Shown here: one piece after another, positions 9,952 through 18,133 of the stretch | Layout: each line of letters opens with the position of its first letter | How positions within the stretch are numbered: the first letter of the stretch is position 1 | NCBI GenBank assembly: GCA_000318405.1 | Contig: KB291783.1 | Span: 35,586 to 73,749 of the forward strand | Reading direction: 5' to 3' | Source of the DNA: Brevundimonas diminuta 470-4 | GTDB lineage: Bacteria > Pseudomonadota > Alphaproteobacteria > Caulobacterales > Caulobacteraceae | Length of the DNA: 38,164 nt | The notes under the pieces: generated by a model | Database searches by the model: none | What the model was told of the DNA's origin: nothing | What the model saw: only the letters and a program-made list of their open reading frames with translations | Program-made: the position numbers and the translations under genes

Positions 9952-11295
9952 TTAGGCCTCGTCTTCTTCCTTCATCAGCTCTTCCTTGGTGATGGCTTCG
10001 TCCGTCACCTCGGCGACCGAGACGATCAGGTCGACGACCTTTTCCTCATAGATCGGCGCGCGCAGTTGGGCGGCGGCGTTCGGGTTCTGGCGGTAGAAGT
10101 CCAGCACCATCTTTTCCTGACCCGGATAATTGCGGGCTTCGGCCATGATGGCGTTCGACAGTTCCTGATCCGAGACGCCGACGTTGTTGGCGCGACCGAT
10201 CTCGGCCAGGACAAGACCCAGGCGCACGCGGCGCTCGGCGATCTTCTTGTACTCCGCCTTCAGTTCGTCTTCCGACTTCTTGGCGTCTTCTTCCGGCAGC
10301 TGGCCAGCGTCCTTGTCGGCCGAAACCTGGGCCCAGATGCCTTCGAACTCGGCGTCTACCATCTTCGGCGGCAGGGCGAAGTCGTGGCCCTCGTCCAGGA
10401 TGTCCAGCAGGGCGCGCTTCAGCTTGAAGCGGGTGGCGCCGGCGTATTGCTGGTTCAGGTTGGACTTCAGCAGTTCCTTCAGCTGGTCCAGCGATTCCAG
10501 GCCGATGCGCTTGGCGAACTCGTCGTCGATCTTGGATTCGACCTCGGCCTTGATGGCCTTGACGGTGACGTCGAAGGTCGCGGCCTTACCGGCCAGGTGC
10601 TTGGCCTGGTACTCTTCCGGGAAGGTCACTTCGATGGTCTTTTCTTCACCGACCTTGGCGCCCTTCAGCTGCTCTTCGAAGCCGGGGATGAAGCGGCCCG
10701 AGCCGATCACCAGGTCAGCGTCGGTGGCGGCGCCGCCGTCGAAGGCCTCGCCGTCGATCTTGCCCAGGAAGTCGATGGTCAGCTGGTCGCCCTCGGCGGC
10801 CTTGACCGTCTTGCCCTTCTTGTCCTCGTAGGACTTGGCCTGCGAGGCCAGTTCCTTCAGCGCCTCGTCCAGATCTTCGTCCGTGGCTTCATAGGTCGGG
10901 CGGGTCAGCTTCAGGGTCTTGGGGTCGACCGGGGTGAATTCCGGCATGACTTCCAGCGACATTTCATAGGCGAGGTCTTCCTGACCGGCGATGACCTTGT
11001 CCATGTCGGAGGTCAGGTTCATCTCGGCCGGAGCGGCCGGACGCAGCTTCAGCTCTTCCAGAGCGCCCTGGCTGGTCTCGTTCAGCGAGGCGTTGATGAT
11101 TTCGCCCATGAAGTCGCGGCCGAAGGTCTTCTTGACGTACGAGGCCGGCACCTTGCCCGGACGGAAGCCTTTCAGCTTCATCTGGGGGGCCACTTCCTTG
11201 ATGCGGGCTTCGAGCTTTTCATTCAGCTCGGCGACGGGAATGGTCACCGCAATCACGCGGCTGAGGCCTTCGTTCGACTTTTCGACGACTTGCAT
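9952..11295 (-). CDS. tig: Trigger factor, ribosome-associated chaperone
   Basis: A 447-residue trigger factor. The N-terminal ribosome-binding domain carries the signature GFRPGKVP (43-50). The FKBP-type peptidyl-prolyl isomerase domain (about 155-245, with [14 protein letters not shown] and [13 protein letters not shown]) follows, then the helical chaperone domain and an acidic Glu-rich tail. The start at 11295 ([10 protein letters not shown]) is where the family begins; the longer open frame upstream has no supporting signal. It binds nascent chains at the ribosome exit. Position next to clpP is the common bacterial order. Confidence 0.96.
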   Translation of the reverse strand: MQVVEKSNEGLSRVIAVTIPVAELNEKLEARIKEVAPQMKLKGFRPGKVPASYVKKTFGRDFMGEIINASLNETSQGALEELKLRPAAPAEMNLTSDMDKVIAGQEDLAYEMSLEVMPEFTPVDPKTLKLTRPTYEATDEDLDEALKELASQAKSYEDKKGKTVKAAEGDQLTIDFLGKIDGEAFDGGAATDADLVIGSGRFIPGFEEQLKGAKVGEEKTIEVTFPEEYQAKHLAGKAATFDVTVKAIKAEVESKIDDEFAKRIGLESLDQLKELLKSNLNQQYAGATRFKLKRALLDILDEGHDFALPPKMVDAEFEGIWAQVSADKDAGQLPEEDAKKSEDELKAEYKKIAERRVRLGLVLAEIGRANNVGVSDQELSNAIMAEARNYPGQEKMVLDFYRQNPNAAAQLRAPIYEEKVVDLIVSVAEVTDEAITKEELMKEEDEA

Positions 11296-11467
11296 GGTCG
11301 GATATCTGACGCTCTGTGGCGACGCCGCAAAGGCGCGCGGTGGATAAAGCAACAGGGCCGCCCCTTTCGGGAGCGGCGCCTCGGAGCCCGCCCTTATGTC
11401 GAGAAGGGGCTGAAACGTCAACGCAACGCGGTTCCTTTGTGGTCATCGGGCCGCTATCTGAGGGCGT

Positions 11468-12181
11468 ATGAGCCAGTCGTCAGCCTCTTCCGCAGCCCCC
11501 ATCGGCGTCTTCGTCACGCCCGTGACCCCGCTTCAGCAGAACTGCACCACCGTCTGGTGCACGAAGACCAACAAGGCCGCCGTCATTGATCCGGGTGGTT
11601 CTGTCGACGCCATTCTGGGCGAGGTCGCGCGACGCGGGCTGACGCTGGACGCCATCTGGATCACCCACGGCCACCTGGACCACGCCGGCGCCGCCGCCGA
11701 GATGCAGGAGAAGACGGGCCTGGACATCATCGGCCCGCACCTTGAGGACCAGTTCTGGATCGACCTGATTCCGACCCAGGGCCAGAAGTACGGCCTGCCC
11801 GAAGCCCGCACCTTCACTCCGACGCGCTGGCTGGACGACGGCGACGTTCTGACGCTGGGCGAGACGACGTGGGAAGTCTTCCACTGCCCCGGCCACACGC
11901 CCGGCCACGTGATCTTCTTCAACCGCCAGGCTCGCTTCGCCCAGGTCGGCGACGTGCTGTTCCAGGGTTCGGTCGGCCGCACGGACTTCCCGCGCAGCGA
12001 CCATCAGGCCCTGCTGAGCGCGATCACCACAAAGCTGTGGCCGCTGGGCGACGACGTGACCTTCGTGCCGGGGCATGGGCCGCATTCGACCTTTGGAGCC
12101 GAGCGGCGCGGCAACCCCTTCGTCTCTGATCGGGCCATGCAGGCCACGCCGATGGCGTGCCCGGCCTCCGGCCCAGCCTGA
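11468..12181 (+). CDS. MBL-fold metallo-hydrolase (glyoxalase II / YcbL-like)
   Basis: A 237-residue protein with the metallo-beta-lactamase fold. The metal motif THGHLDHAG (HxHxDH) is near residue 74, a further His is in HCPGHTPGH near 140, an Asp in VGDVLFQGSVGRTD near 162, and a His in VPGHGP near 207. The short length without the C-terminal helical domain of true GloB matches YcbL-type thioester hydrolases. It is divergent from tig across a 172-base spacer. The substrate is not certain; S-lactoylglutathione-like thioesters are most likely. Confidence 0.85.
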   Translation: MSQSSASSAAPIGVFVTPVTPLQQNCTTVWCTKTNKAAVIDPGGSVDAILGEVARRGLTLDAIWITHGHLDHAGAAAEMQEKTGLDIIGPHLEDQFWIDLIPTQGQKYGLPEARTFTPTRWLDDGDVLTLGETTWEVFHCPGHTPGHVIFFNRQARFAQVGDVLFQGSVGRTDFPRSDHQALLSAITTKLWPLGDDVTFVPGHGPHSTFGAERRGNPFVSDRAMQATPMACPASGPA

Positions 12182-12197
12182 GCGCCCCGATAGAGGC

Positions 12198-12494
12198 CTA
12201 GCGCGCGGCCAGCAGGCCGATCAGCACGCCGATCCCAAGGGCATAGAGCGTCATGCGGATCGGCTCGTCGCGAATCGCCTCGCAGGCCTCGGAGCCGCGA
12301 TGGCGCGCCCAGTCGCGCACCTCGGCCGCATCCTCTCGTACGGCCTGACGCAGAGGGCGCGGCCGCGTCCCCGCGGCGAGAATCTCATCAGCCGCACCTT
12401 CCAGACGGTCGCCCAGGGTAGAGCGGTCTTCGGTGATGTCCTCCGGCGACGGCGCGCCGTCAGTATTGGCGAAGGGGTCGTTGGAAACCGACAT
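12198..12494 (-). CDS. YqjD/ElaB-like (DUF883-type) membrane-anchored protein
   Basis: A 98-residue protein: an acidic N-terminal half, an amphipathic helical region (LGDRLEGAADEIL, then a segment rich in Arg and Glu), and a single C-terminal transmembrane helix (MTLYALGIGVLIGLLAAR). This is the tail-anchored layout of YqjD/ElaB/DUF883 proteins, which in E. coli bind ribosomes in stationary phase. The start at 12494 has AGGAG at good spacing, unlike the upstream ATG at 12518. A clear EcfG-type promoter lies 40 bases upstream, divergent from that of the KGG gene. Confidence 0.75.
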   Translation of the reverse strand: MSVSNDPFANTDGAPSPEDITEDRSTLGDRLEGAADEILAAGTRPRPLRQAVREDAAEVRDWARHRGSEACEAIRDEPIRMTLYALGIGVLIGLLAAR

Positions 12495-12532
12495 GAACTG
12501 AGCTCCTGAATGCTGCACTCCGAGCTCCGATG

Positions 12533-12557
12533 AACCCGTCGAAATCCGTGCGGTTCC
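12533..12557 (-). promoter_or_regulatory. EcfG/SigT-type promoter of the YqjD-like gene
   Basis: On the minus strand GGAAC (12557-12553), 16 bases, then GGTT (12536-12533). The implied transcript start is about 30 bases before the ATG. It has the same -10 sequence and spacing as the divergent element at 12602. Confidence 0.6.
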
Positions 12558-12601
12558 GTCTTATCCCGGCCCGCCATCGAACAGGGTTTTAATCCTTTCT
12601 C

Positions 12602-12626
12602 GGAACCTCCGCGCCGGGGCCGGGTT
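12602..12626 (+). promoter_or_regulatory. EcfG/SigT-type promoter of the KGG-repeat gene
   Basis: GGAAC (12602-12606), 16 bases, then GGTT (12623-12626), followed about 40 bases later by the ATG. It agrees with the general-stress sigma factor pattern GGAAC-N16/17-CGTT in all but one base. Confidence 0.62.
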
Positions 12627-12667
12627 CTCTTGCGCAAGCGCCACCGTCTACGAAAGGAACATCTGAA

Positions 12668-12901
12668 ATGGCCGAAGGTCAGCCCACTCGCGGCTCCGGT
12701 GTTTCCAAGCGAGGTTTCGCCTCGATGGACCCGGAACGTCAGCGCGAAATCGCCCGCAAGGGCGGCGCCAGCGTCCCCAGCGAGAAGCGCAGCTTCTCTC
12801 AGGATCGCTCCCTGGCAGCCCAGGCCGGGCGCAAGGGCGGCGAAGCCTCCCACGGCGCGCGCAACAAGGCCGCTCAGGATCCGGCGACGCCGAAGCGCTG
12901 A
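12668..12901 (+). CDS. KGG-repeat stress-induced protein (GsiB-like)
   Basis: A 77-residue, very hydrophilic protein with KGG modules: RGFASMDPERQREIARKGG, a middle copy around SEKRSFSQDRSLAAQAGRKGG, and a partial one near the end. This matches the stress-induced KGG family (GsiB/YciG type), thought to be disordered protectants under osmotic and desiccation stress. AAAGGAAC lies before the ATG. It has an EcfG-type promoter upstream and an intrinsic terminator downstream, so it is a single-gene unit. Confidence 0.85.
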   Translation: MAEGQPTRGSGVSKRGFASMDPERQREIARKGGASVPSEKRSFSQDRSLAAQAGRKGGEASHGARNKAAQDPATPKR

Positions 12902-12931
12902 TCCACAGCGACACAGTTTCAGACTTTAGAG

Positions 12932-12957
12932 ACGGCGCGGGAAACCTCGCCGTTTTT
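12932..12957 (+). terminator. Intrinsic terminator of the KGG-repeat gene
   Basis: ACGGCG pairs with CGCCGT around a ten-base loop and is followed by TTTTT. It lies 31 bases after the stop and just before the convergent end of the EgtB-EgtD gene. Confidence 0.75.
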
Positions 12958-12980
12958 CTTTGCCCGACGTCCGCCGGGGA

Positions 12981-15146
12981 CTAGCTGGCCAGCAGCGCCA
13001 GGGCCACGCGCGGCGCGTCGCTGACCTCGAACGCCTCGACCCGCCAGCCGGACGCCTCGGCCAGGGCGCGCACGCGGGCCTCGTCGAACTTGCGCGAGTT
13101 TTCGGTGTGGATCGTCTCCCCCTGTGCAAAACGGAAGACCAGCTTGCCCAGCCGCACCGTCATGGGGCGCAGCGCCTCCAGGTGCATCTCCATGCGCGCC
13201 TCAGCCTCGTTCCAGACCGCCCGATGGGCGAAGCCGTCCAGGTCGAAGTCCGTCCCCAGATCGCGGTTGGCCCGCGCCAGCACGTTCAGGTTGAAGCGGG
13301 CGGTCACGCCCTGCGCGTCGTCATAGGCGGGGATCAGGATCGACGGTTCCTTGATCAGATCGACGCCCAGAATGAACAGGGCGTCCGGCCCCAGCATGTC
13401 GCGCGCACCGCGCAACAGGGCCTGGGCGACCTCGGGCGTCAGATTGCCGATGGTTGAGCCCGGGAAGAAGCCGACTCGACGCCCCTGCCCCGCTTCAAGC
13501 GGCAGGACGCCGAGATGTTCGAAATCGCCGACCAGCGGCATGACCTTCAGCGCCGGATAGGCCTGCCTCAAACGCGCAGCCGCGTCTTCCAGCGCTGTGG
13601 GGCTGATGTCGATAGGGACGTAGGCAGCCAGATCGGGCGCGGCGTCCAGCACGATCCGGGTCTTCTCGCTGGCGCCGGAGCCCAGTTCGACCAGGACGGC
13701 GTCGGGGCCGAAACGTCCCGCCCACTGCGGCGCGACGCGCCGCAGCAGCGCTGCTTCCTGTCGGGTCGGATAATACTCCGGCACGCGCGTAATGGCCTCG
13801 AACAGGTCTGACCCCCGCGCGTCATAGAACCATTTGGGCGGCAGACTCTTGGGCCGCGACGCCAGACCTGCGACCAGGTCGCGACGAAAAGCCTCATGCT
13901 CGTCGTCGGCATCGCCCCGTCGCATCGCCTCGTCGGCGTCCGACGCCAACCGCACGCCGGTGAAGGCCCAGCGTTGGTCCGGATAGAAGAAGTTGCGATA
14001 GCTCGGCCGCGCATGACCCGGCGCCGTGGCGAAGGCGCCGCCGCGCAGCACCATCTGATTGGCCATGAACTTGCCGTTGTACTCAGCCGCCGTGCCTTCG
14101 GTCGGGCGAAAGCCGGGGTAAGGGCCATAGGCGCTGGAAGTCCATTGCCAAGCCTCGATGTCCAGATTGGAGAAGGCCTCGGGCCGACCACGAGCCGCGT
14201 GCTCCCATTCCGCCTCGGTCGGCAGGCGCCGCCCCGACCACCGCGCGAAGGCGTCGGCCTCATAGAAGCTGACATGACGCACGGGCGCCGCCGGATCGAC
14301 CGGGCGCCGCCCCGCCAGCGTCATCACCGTCCAGCCGCCGTCTTCCTCACGCCTCCAGTAGAGGGGCGCCGTCCAGCCCTGCGTCTGAACCGTCGCCCAG
14401 CCGTCGCTCAGCCACAGATCGGGCCGCGCGTAGCCGCCGTCGTTCATGAAGGCCAGCCACTCGCTGTTGGCGACCAGGTCGGCGGCCAGCTCGAACGGCT
14501 CCAGCCAGACGCGATGGGCGGGACGCTCATTGTCGAAGGCGAAACTGTCGGCGGCGTCACCGATCTCGACCAGCCCGCCTTCGAAGGCCTGCCATCCCCC
14601 GCGCGGGGGCTGCGGCGGCGCGCACCGCGGCTCCTCGTCATACGCAGCCGGATCCAGCGGCGAACGCGACATCAGATGCAGCAAATCCATCAGGAAAAGC
14701 TCCTGATGCTGCTGTTCGTGGTTCAGGCCCAACTCAAAGAGATAACGCTCCAGCTCGCTGAACGGCGCCGAGGCGTCGGCGAGGCGCGCCTCCATCCGCC
14801 GATCGACCTCCTCCCGATAGGCCATGACCTCAGCCCGCGATGGGCGCGTCATCAGGCCCCGTTCGGCGCGACCGATCCGCTCGCCCAGAGCTTCATAATA
14901 GGAGTTGAAAACCCGCCTCAGCCTCGGGTCGATCGGCTGATAGCCCGGCCCTTCAAGCAGCATGGCCTCAAAGAACCAGCTGACATGGCCGAGATGCCAT
15001 TTGCCGGGACTGGCCTCGACCATCGACTGAGCCTGCAGGTCTTCATCCGACAGCGATGCAGCCAGCATCGGCAACACGCTGCGTGTCCGCCGATAGCGTT
15101 CAAGGTCGCCGCCGGGGGCGGTCGCCCTATGCTGCATGCTGCCCAT
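12981..15146 (-). CDS. Fused EgtB-EgtD: ergothioneine sulfoxide synthase plus histidine methyltransferase
   Basis: A 721-residue two-enzyme protein. Residues 1-405 are EgtB: a DinB-like iron-binding part with His51 (KWHLGH), His143 and His147 (NHEQQHQEL), then a formylglycine-generating-enzyme-like domain (about 185-400; RLPTEAEWEHAARG, LRGGAF, YRNFFYPDQRWAFTGVRLA). Residues 415-721 are EgtD (Methyltransf_33): PKSLPPKWFYDARGSDLFEAIT, EYYPTRQE, SAM loop VELGSGASEKTR (485-496) and GSTIGN (562-567). EgtD makes hercynine from histidine and SAM; EgtB joins it to a thiol with oxygen. No EgtE-type lyase is in the window. OvoA also fuses EgtB-like and methyltransferase parts, but its methyltransferase is a different family. 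A weak EcfG-type promoter lies upstream. Confidence 0.9.
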   Translation of the reverse strand: MGSMQHRATAPGGDLERYRRTRSVLPMLAASLSDEDLQAQSMVEASPGKWHLGHVSWFFEAMLLEGPGYQPIDPRLRRVFNSYYEALGERIGRAERGLMTRPSRAEVMAYREEVDRRMEARLADASAPFSELERYLFELGLNHEQQHQELFLMDLLHLMSRSPLDPAAYDEEPRCAPPQPPRGGWQAFEGGLVEIGDAADSFAFDNERPAHRVWLEPFELAADLVANSEWLAFMNDGGYARPDLWLSDGWATVQTQGWTAPLYWRREEDGGWTVMTLAGRRPVDPAAPVRHVSFYEADAFARWSGRRLPTEAEWEHAARGRPEAFSNLDIEAWQWTSSAYGPYPGFRPTEGTAAEYNGKFMANQMVLRGGAFATAPGHARPSYRNFFYPDQRWAFTGVRLASDADEAMRRGDADDEHEAFRRDLVAGLASRPKSLPPKWFYDARGSDLFEAITRVPEYYPTRQEAALLRRVAPQWAGRFGPDAVLVELGSGASEKTRIVLDAAPDLAAYVPIDISPTALEDAAARLRQAYPALKVMPLVGDFEHLGVLPLEAGQGRRVGFFPGSTIGNLTPEVAQALLRGARDMLGPDALFILGVDLIKEPSILIPAYDDAQGVTARFNLNVLARANRDLGTDFDLDGFAHRAVWNEAEARMEMHLEALRPMTVRLGKLVFRFAQGETIHTENSRKFDEARVRALAEASGWRVEAFEVSDAPRVALALLAS

Positions 15147-15194
15147 GAAGCCGCTTCGCCCCCGTTCTGATTTCGTCGGTCGCCACCTTCTCGA

Positions 15195-15220
15195 AATGCA
15201 GGCCGCGTACAGGCGGTTCC
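15195..15220 (-). promoter_or_regulatory. Candidate EcfG/SigT promoter of the EgtB-EgtD gene
   Basis: On the minus strand GGAAC (15220-15216), 17 bases, then CATT (15198-15195), one base from the CGTT -10 consensus. The implied transcript start is about 40 bases before the ATG. Confidence 0.4.
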
Positions 15221-15305
15221 GTCAGTCGAGGTCCGGCCCAGCGTGACTGTGGGCCATGGCGCTCCATGACGCCGAAATAATAATGGCCACGACAGCGGCG
15301 CCGAA

Positions 15306-15330
15306 GGAACAGCGCCCTTCTGAAAGGGTT
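15306..15330 (+). promoter_or_regulatory. EcfG/SigT-type promoter of the 64-residue protein gene
   Basis: GGAAC (15306-15310), 16 bases, then GGTT (15327-15330), identical in both boxes and in spacing to the elements at 12602 and 12557. The ATG follows 28 bases after the -10 box. Confidence 0.6.
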
Positions 15331-15357
15331 TAATTCCCAGCTTCAGGAGAGTCCGTC

Positions 15358-15552
15358 ATGATGGCTCCGCAACACCCCCCGCAAAGCCCCCGCCCGGCCA
15401 AGCGCAGCCTCATGGACTGGCTGTTCGGCCGCCCGCCTGCGCCGCCTAAGAAATCAAGCACGAACCTTTATCTGGGCGACATCGTGGACGGGGATTTCAG
15501 TTCGCCGTCCGTCCATCATCATCATAATGATCCGCCTGATCAGGCGCGATAA
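15358..15552 (+). CDS. Small Pro-rich hypothetical protein, 64 residues
   Basis: A short hydrophilic protein with a Pro-rich N-terminus, a central KRSLMDWLFGRPPAPPKK segment that could be an amphipathic membrane-binding stretch, and a C-terminus with HHHHN that might bind metal. CAGGAGAG precedes the ATG, and a good EcfG-type promoter is just upstream, so expression is likely. I do not recognise the family; the evidence that it is a gene is mainly the promoter, ribosome site and codon use. Confidence 0.6.
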   Translation: MMAPQHPPQSPRPAKRSLMDWLFGRPPAPPKKSSTNLYLGDIVDGDFSSPSVHHHHNDPPDQAR

Positions 15553-15583
15553 TCACGTCGCGCGACCCGGTCCCGCACAAATG

Positions 15584-15616
15584 AAAACGGCGCGGCCCCA
15601 TCGGAGCCGCGCCGTT
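15584..15616 (-). terminator. Intrinsic terminator of the SCP2 gene
   Basis: On the minus strand AACGGCGCGGC and GCCGCGCCGTT form a perfect eleven-base-pair stem with a nine-base loop, ending in TTTTC, 23 bases beyond the SCP2 stop. It may also stop the facing 64-residue gene. Confidence 0.75.
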
Positions 15617-15639
15617 GAACATCAGGCCTAAGCCCGCCG

Positions 15640-15945
15640 TCAGCCCTTGAGCAGCGGCGCCAGCTTCTGGGCGATCATCATGTCGCCGGCGATCTTCAGC
15701 TTGCCCTGCATGAAGGCCATCATCGGATCCAGACGCCCCTCGGCCAGGGCGACGAAATCGTCCCACTTGATCGAGACCGTGGCGTCGGCCGGCTTGTCGT
15801 CGTTGCTGACGGTGTTCGGAGCCGAGGCGCCGTCGATGAAGATCTTGCCGTCATCGCCGAAGTCCAGCTTCACGGTCTTGCCCAGACCCGAGTTTTCGCC
15901 GACGGCGGCGCGGATCTTGTCGGTGGCGAGGGCCAGATCGGCCAT
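15640..15945 (-). CDS. SCP2 sterol-binding domain protein
   Basis: A 101-residue single-domain protein of the SCP2 family: KTVKLDFGDDGKIFIDG, then SNDDKPADATVSIKWDDFVALAEGRLDPMMAFMQGKLKIAGDMMIAQKLAPLL, the conserved stretch ending in the helix that caps the lipid cavity. It probably binds fatty acyl or other lipids in the cytoplasm. The start at 15945 (MADLALATDK) is preferred to the ATG two codons earlier because GGGAG is correctly spaced only for the later one. Single-gene unit with its own terminator. Confidence 0.88.
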   Translation of the reverse strand: MADLALATDKIRAAVGENSGLGKTVKLDFGDDGKIFIDGASAPNTVSNDDKPADATVSIKWDDFVALAEGRLDPMMAFMQGKLKIAGDMMIAQKLAPLLKG

Positions 15946-16144
15946 GTGCATCTCTCCCGTTGAGAAGTTGAGCCACAGGCCTAACCCGCGCGCCGCGCGG
16001 CGCCAAGATCACCCTAGGGAAGCTGGCCCCCCAATGCATTCCGATATGCGGGTTCCATCACATATGGCTCGGGTTACATGAGTTTGCGTTCACTCCCCGC
16101 GGGACGGCCTAAAAGCAAAGAGTCTGCGTAACAAGGACTCCTCA

Positions 16145-16321
16145 ATGACCCGCCTGCTCACTCCCGAGGAAGTTCGCCTCGATCAACTGTGGCGCGAGCG
16201 TTTTGGCCAGCCTCTGCCCATGATCGGCGCGCCCGAAGTCGCCCGTCGCATCCTGCGCCAGCACGGCGTGGCCGTGCGCCGCCCTTCCGACGCCAAAGCC
16301 GCTTCCTCCCAGGAAGGCTGA
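16145..16321 (+). CDS. Small hypothetical protein, 58 residues
   Basis: ATG at 16145 to TGA at 16321 encodes 58 residues beginning MTRLLTPEEVRLDQLWRE. AAGGACT lies eight bases before the ATG. The first 40 residues alternate charged and hydrophobic positions as in a small helical protein, with RERFGQPLPMIGAPEVARRILRQHG suggesting two helices around a Pro-Gly turn. No membrane segment. I cannot name the family. It precedes tRNA-Ser, which lies on the other strand. Confidence 0.6.
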   Translation: MTRLLTPEEVRLDQLWRERFGQPLPMIGAPEVARRILRQHGVAVRRPSDAKAASSQEG

Positions 16322-16354
16322 GGCTGCGTCATCATCTATGAAGGTGAAAGGTTC

Positions 16355-16446
16355 TGGCGGAGACGGAGGGATTCGAACCCTCGGTACCCCTTACAGGGTA
16401 CGACGATTTAGCAAACCGTTGCCTTCAGCCACTCGGCCACGTCTCC
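16355..16446 (-). tRNA. tRNA-Ser (anticodon GCT)
   Basis: A complete 92-base class II tRNA on the minus strand: acceptor GGAGACG/CGTCTCC, anticodon loop TTGCTAA (anticodon GCT), a long variable arm GTACCC-TGTAA-GGGGTAC, T-loop TTCGAAT and encoded CCA. Confidence 0.95.
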
Positions 16447-16531
16447 GGCAGGCCGCGTGGATAGCGAGTCGCGCGACGCTTCGCAATGCGGAACTGACGC
16501 CCTTTGTGTTAACCCGGCATAAGAGTGGCAT

Positions 16532-18133
16532 GTGAGAGGGGATTATCGCCCCATTTTGCTCGATTTCGGGAAAGAGGAATTGGCCATCACCCCTGCTGAC
16601 ACCCTGGCATCCGCGACGGACGGCGCGCGAGCATCTCGCGCCGCGACGACCGAATCGCGCGCCGCGGCTCCGACAGGGCCCACCGGGCGGACGCGGCGCG
16701 GGCCGCTGCGGCCCGAGGTCTGGCTGAACACCCGTCAGCGCGCGGCGGCGCGGCGGCGCGTCTTCTATTTCCGAGGCGTGGACATCGTCGCCTCTTCTTT
16801 CCTGTGCTTCGTGGCCATCGACCGGCTGAACCCCGGCGGCTTGACGAAGGTCACCCTGCTCCAGGCCCTGCCGATCCTGATCGGCGCACTGGTCACTCTG
16901 GGCCTGATGCGCTCGCTGGGCCTGTATCGTTTTGACAGCAGCCGGGCGCCGGCGCGCCATCTGGCGGGGGTTGCTGTCGTGGCCGCCCTGGGCGGAGCCA
17001 TCGCCTGCGCGCTGGGCCTGGCCCTGCCCGGCGAAACGCCTGTGGCCGAATACGGCTGGTGGGCGATTGCGTCCACGGTTGTGGTGACCGGCCTGCACAC
17101 CATCTGGCGGATGCTGGTGGCTCAATGGAGAAGCCGCGGCGACCTGACTCCCAATGTCGTCGTGGTCGGCGCCACGCGTCATGCCGAATCCCTGATCCGC
17201 GAGGCGCTGGATCGGCGCGACCTCAACATTCTGGGGGTCTTCGACGACCGCCTGGCCCGTACGCCTGACGCCCTGGCGGGGGTGCCGGTTCTGGGCGGGG
17301 CCGACGCCCTGCTGGACCATCGGCTGACGCCCTATATCGACCGCGTCATCCTGGCCATCGACCCCAAGGCCGAGGCGCGGGTTCGCGCCCTGACGCACCG
17401 GCTGGAAGTCCTGCCCATCCCGCTGACGCTTCTGGTCGACCCCAAGGGCGCCGCCCAACGCAACGAGGCGCTGGAGAAGCTGGCCTCGGCCTCCCTGCCC
17501 CTGCTGGGCGGCGCAGTGGACGGTGAGCGGCGCGCGTTCAACAAGCGCATCCTCGACATCATGCTGTCGGCGCTGGCTCTGGTCGCGCTCAGCCCGCTTC
17601 TGTTCCTGATCGGACTGGCCGTGCGGCTGGACAGCAAGGGCCCGGCCCTGTTCCGCCAGCGCCGCCACGGTTTCAACCAGGAAGAGATCGTGGTGTGGAA
17701 GTTCCGCACCATGCGTCAGGAAGCCTCCGACGCCACCGCCAGCCGCCAGGTGACCGCCGGCGACGACCGCGTGACCCGCCTTGGCAGGTTTCTGCGCGCC
17801 ACCAGTCTGGATGAGCTGCCGCAATTGGTGAATGTGCTGCGCGGCGAGATGTCGCTGGTCGGGCCGCGTCCGCACGCCATCGGCATGAAGACCGGAGACG
17901 CCGAGTCGGCGCGTCTGGTCGCCGAATACGCCCACCGCCACCGCATCAAGCCGGGCATGACGGGCTGGGCCGCCATTAAGGGCTCGCGCGGGCCGCTGCA
18001 TACGGCCGACGAGGTGCGCCGCCGCGTGCAGCTCGATATCGAATACATCGAGCGCCAGTCCTTCTGGCTGGATCTGTTGATCATCGCCGTGACCGTTCCC
18101 GTTCTGCTGGGCGACCGGATGGCTGTCCGCTGA
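16532..18133 (+). CDS. hfsE: Polyprenyl-phosphate sugar-1-phosphate transferase, HfsE-like
   Basis: A 533-residue initiating enzyme of the WcaJ/PssY/HfsE type. After a disordered N-terminus come four transmembrane helices (about 83-99, 107-127, 143-165, 173-192), a nucleotide-binding-like domain (205-300), a fifth hydrophobic segment (340-358) and the catalytic domain ([54 protein letters not shown]). It would load the first sugar phosphate onto undecaprenyl phosphate. The GTG at 16532 has only a weak AAGAG before it; a TTG at 16580 is an alternative. First gene of a translationally coupled operon. The symbol rests on locus order. Confidence 0.8.
   Translation: MRGDYRPILLDFGKEELAITPADTLASATDGARASRAATTESRAAAPTGPTGRTRRGPLRPEVWLNTRQRAAARRRVFYFRGVDIVASSFLCFVAIDRLNPGGLTKVTLLQALPILIGALVTLGLMRSLGLYRFDSSRAPARHLAGVAVVAALGGAIACALGLALPGETPVAEYGWWAIASTVVVTGLHTIWRMLVAQWRSRGDLTPNVVVVGATRHAESLIREALDRRDLNILGVFDDRLARTPDALAGVPVLGGADALLDHRLTPYIDRVILAIDPKAEARVRALTHRLEVLPIPLTLLVDPKGAAQRNEALEKLASASLPLLGGAVDGERRAFNKRILDIMLSALALVALSPLLFLIGLAVRLDSKGPALFRQRRHGFNQEEIVVWKFRTMRQEASDATASRQVTAGDDRVTRLGRFLRATSLDELPQLVNVLRGEMSLVGPRPHAIGMKTGDAESARLVAEYAHRHRIKPGMTGWAAIKGSRGPLHTADEVRRRVQLDIEYIERQSFWLDLLIIAVTVPVLLGDRMAVR

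Noticed and set aside
9856..11589. 577-residue plus-strand open frame antisense to tig
   Set aside because: It mirrors the tig codon pattern, has low-complexity Leu/Gly/Gln-rich sequence, no recognisable domain and no ribosome site. The minus-strand frame is a clear trigger factor.
12981..15146. Reading the fused enzyme as OvoA (ovothiol synthase)
   Set aside because: OvoA has similar length and an EgtB-like first half, but the second half here has the EgtD signatures (PKSLPPKWFYDARGSDLFEAIT, GSTIGN).
15256..15333. 25-codon plus-strand frame between EgtB-EgtD and the 64-residue gene
   Set aside because: No ribosome site, and it spans the better-supported EcfG-type promoter, so it is unlikely to be transcribed from its start.
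16032..16056. Another GGAAC on the minus strand upstream of the SCP2 gene
   Set aside because: The TT follows after 17 bases, outside the 18-19 spacing, and it lies about 90-110 bases from the start codon without a good -10 box.
16509..16523. TTAA near the hfsE-like start as a CtrA box
   Set aside because: The second half-site reads TAAG, matching only two of four positions.
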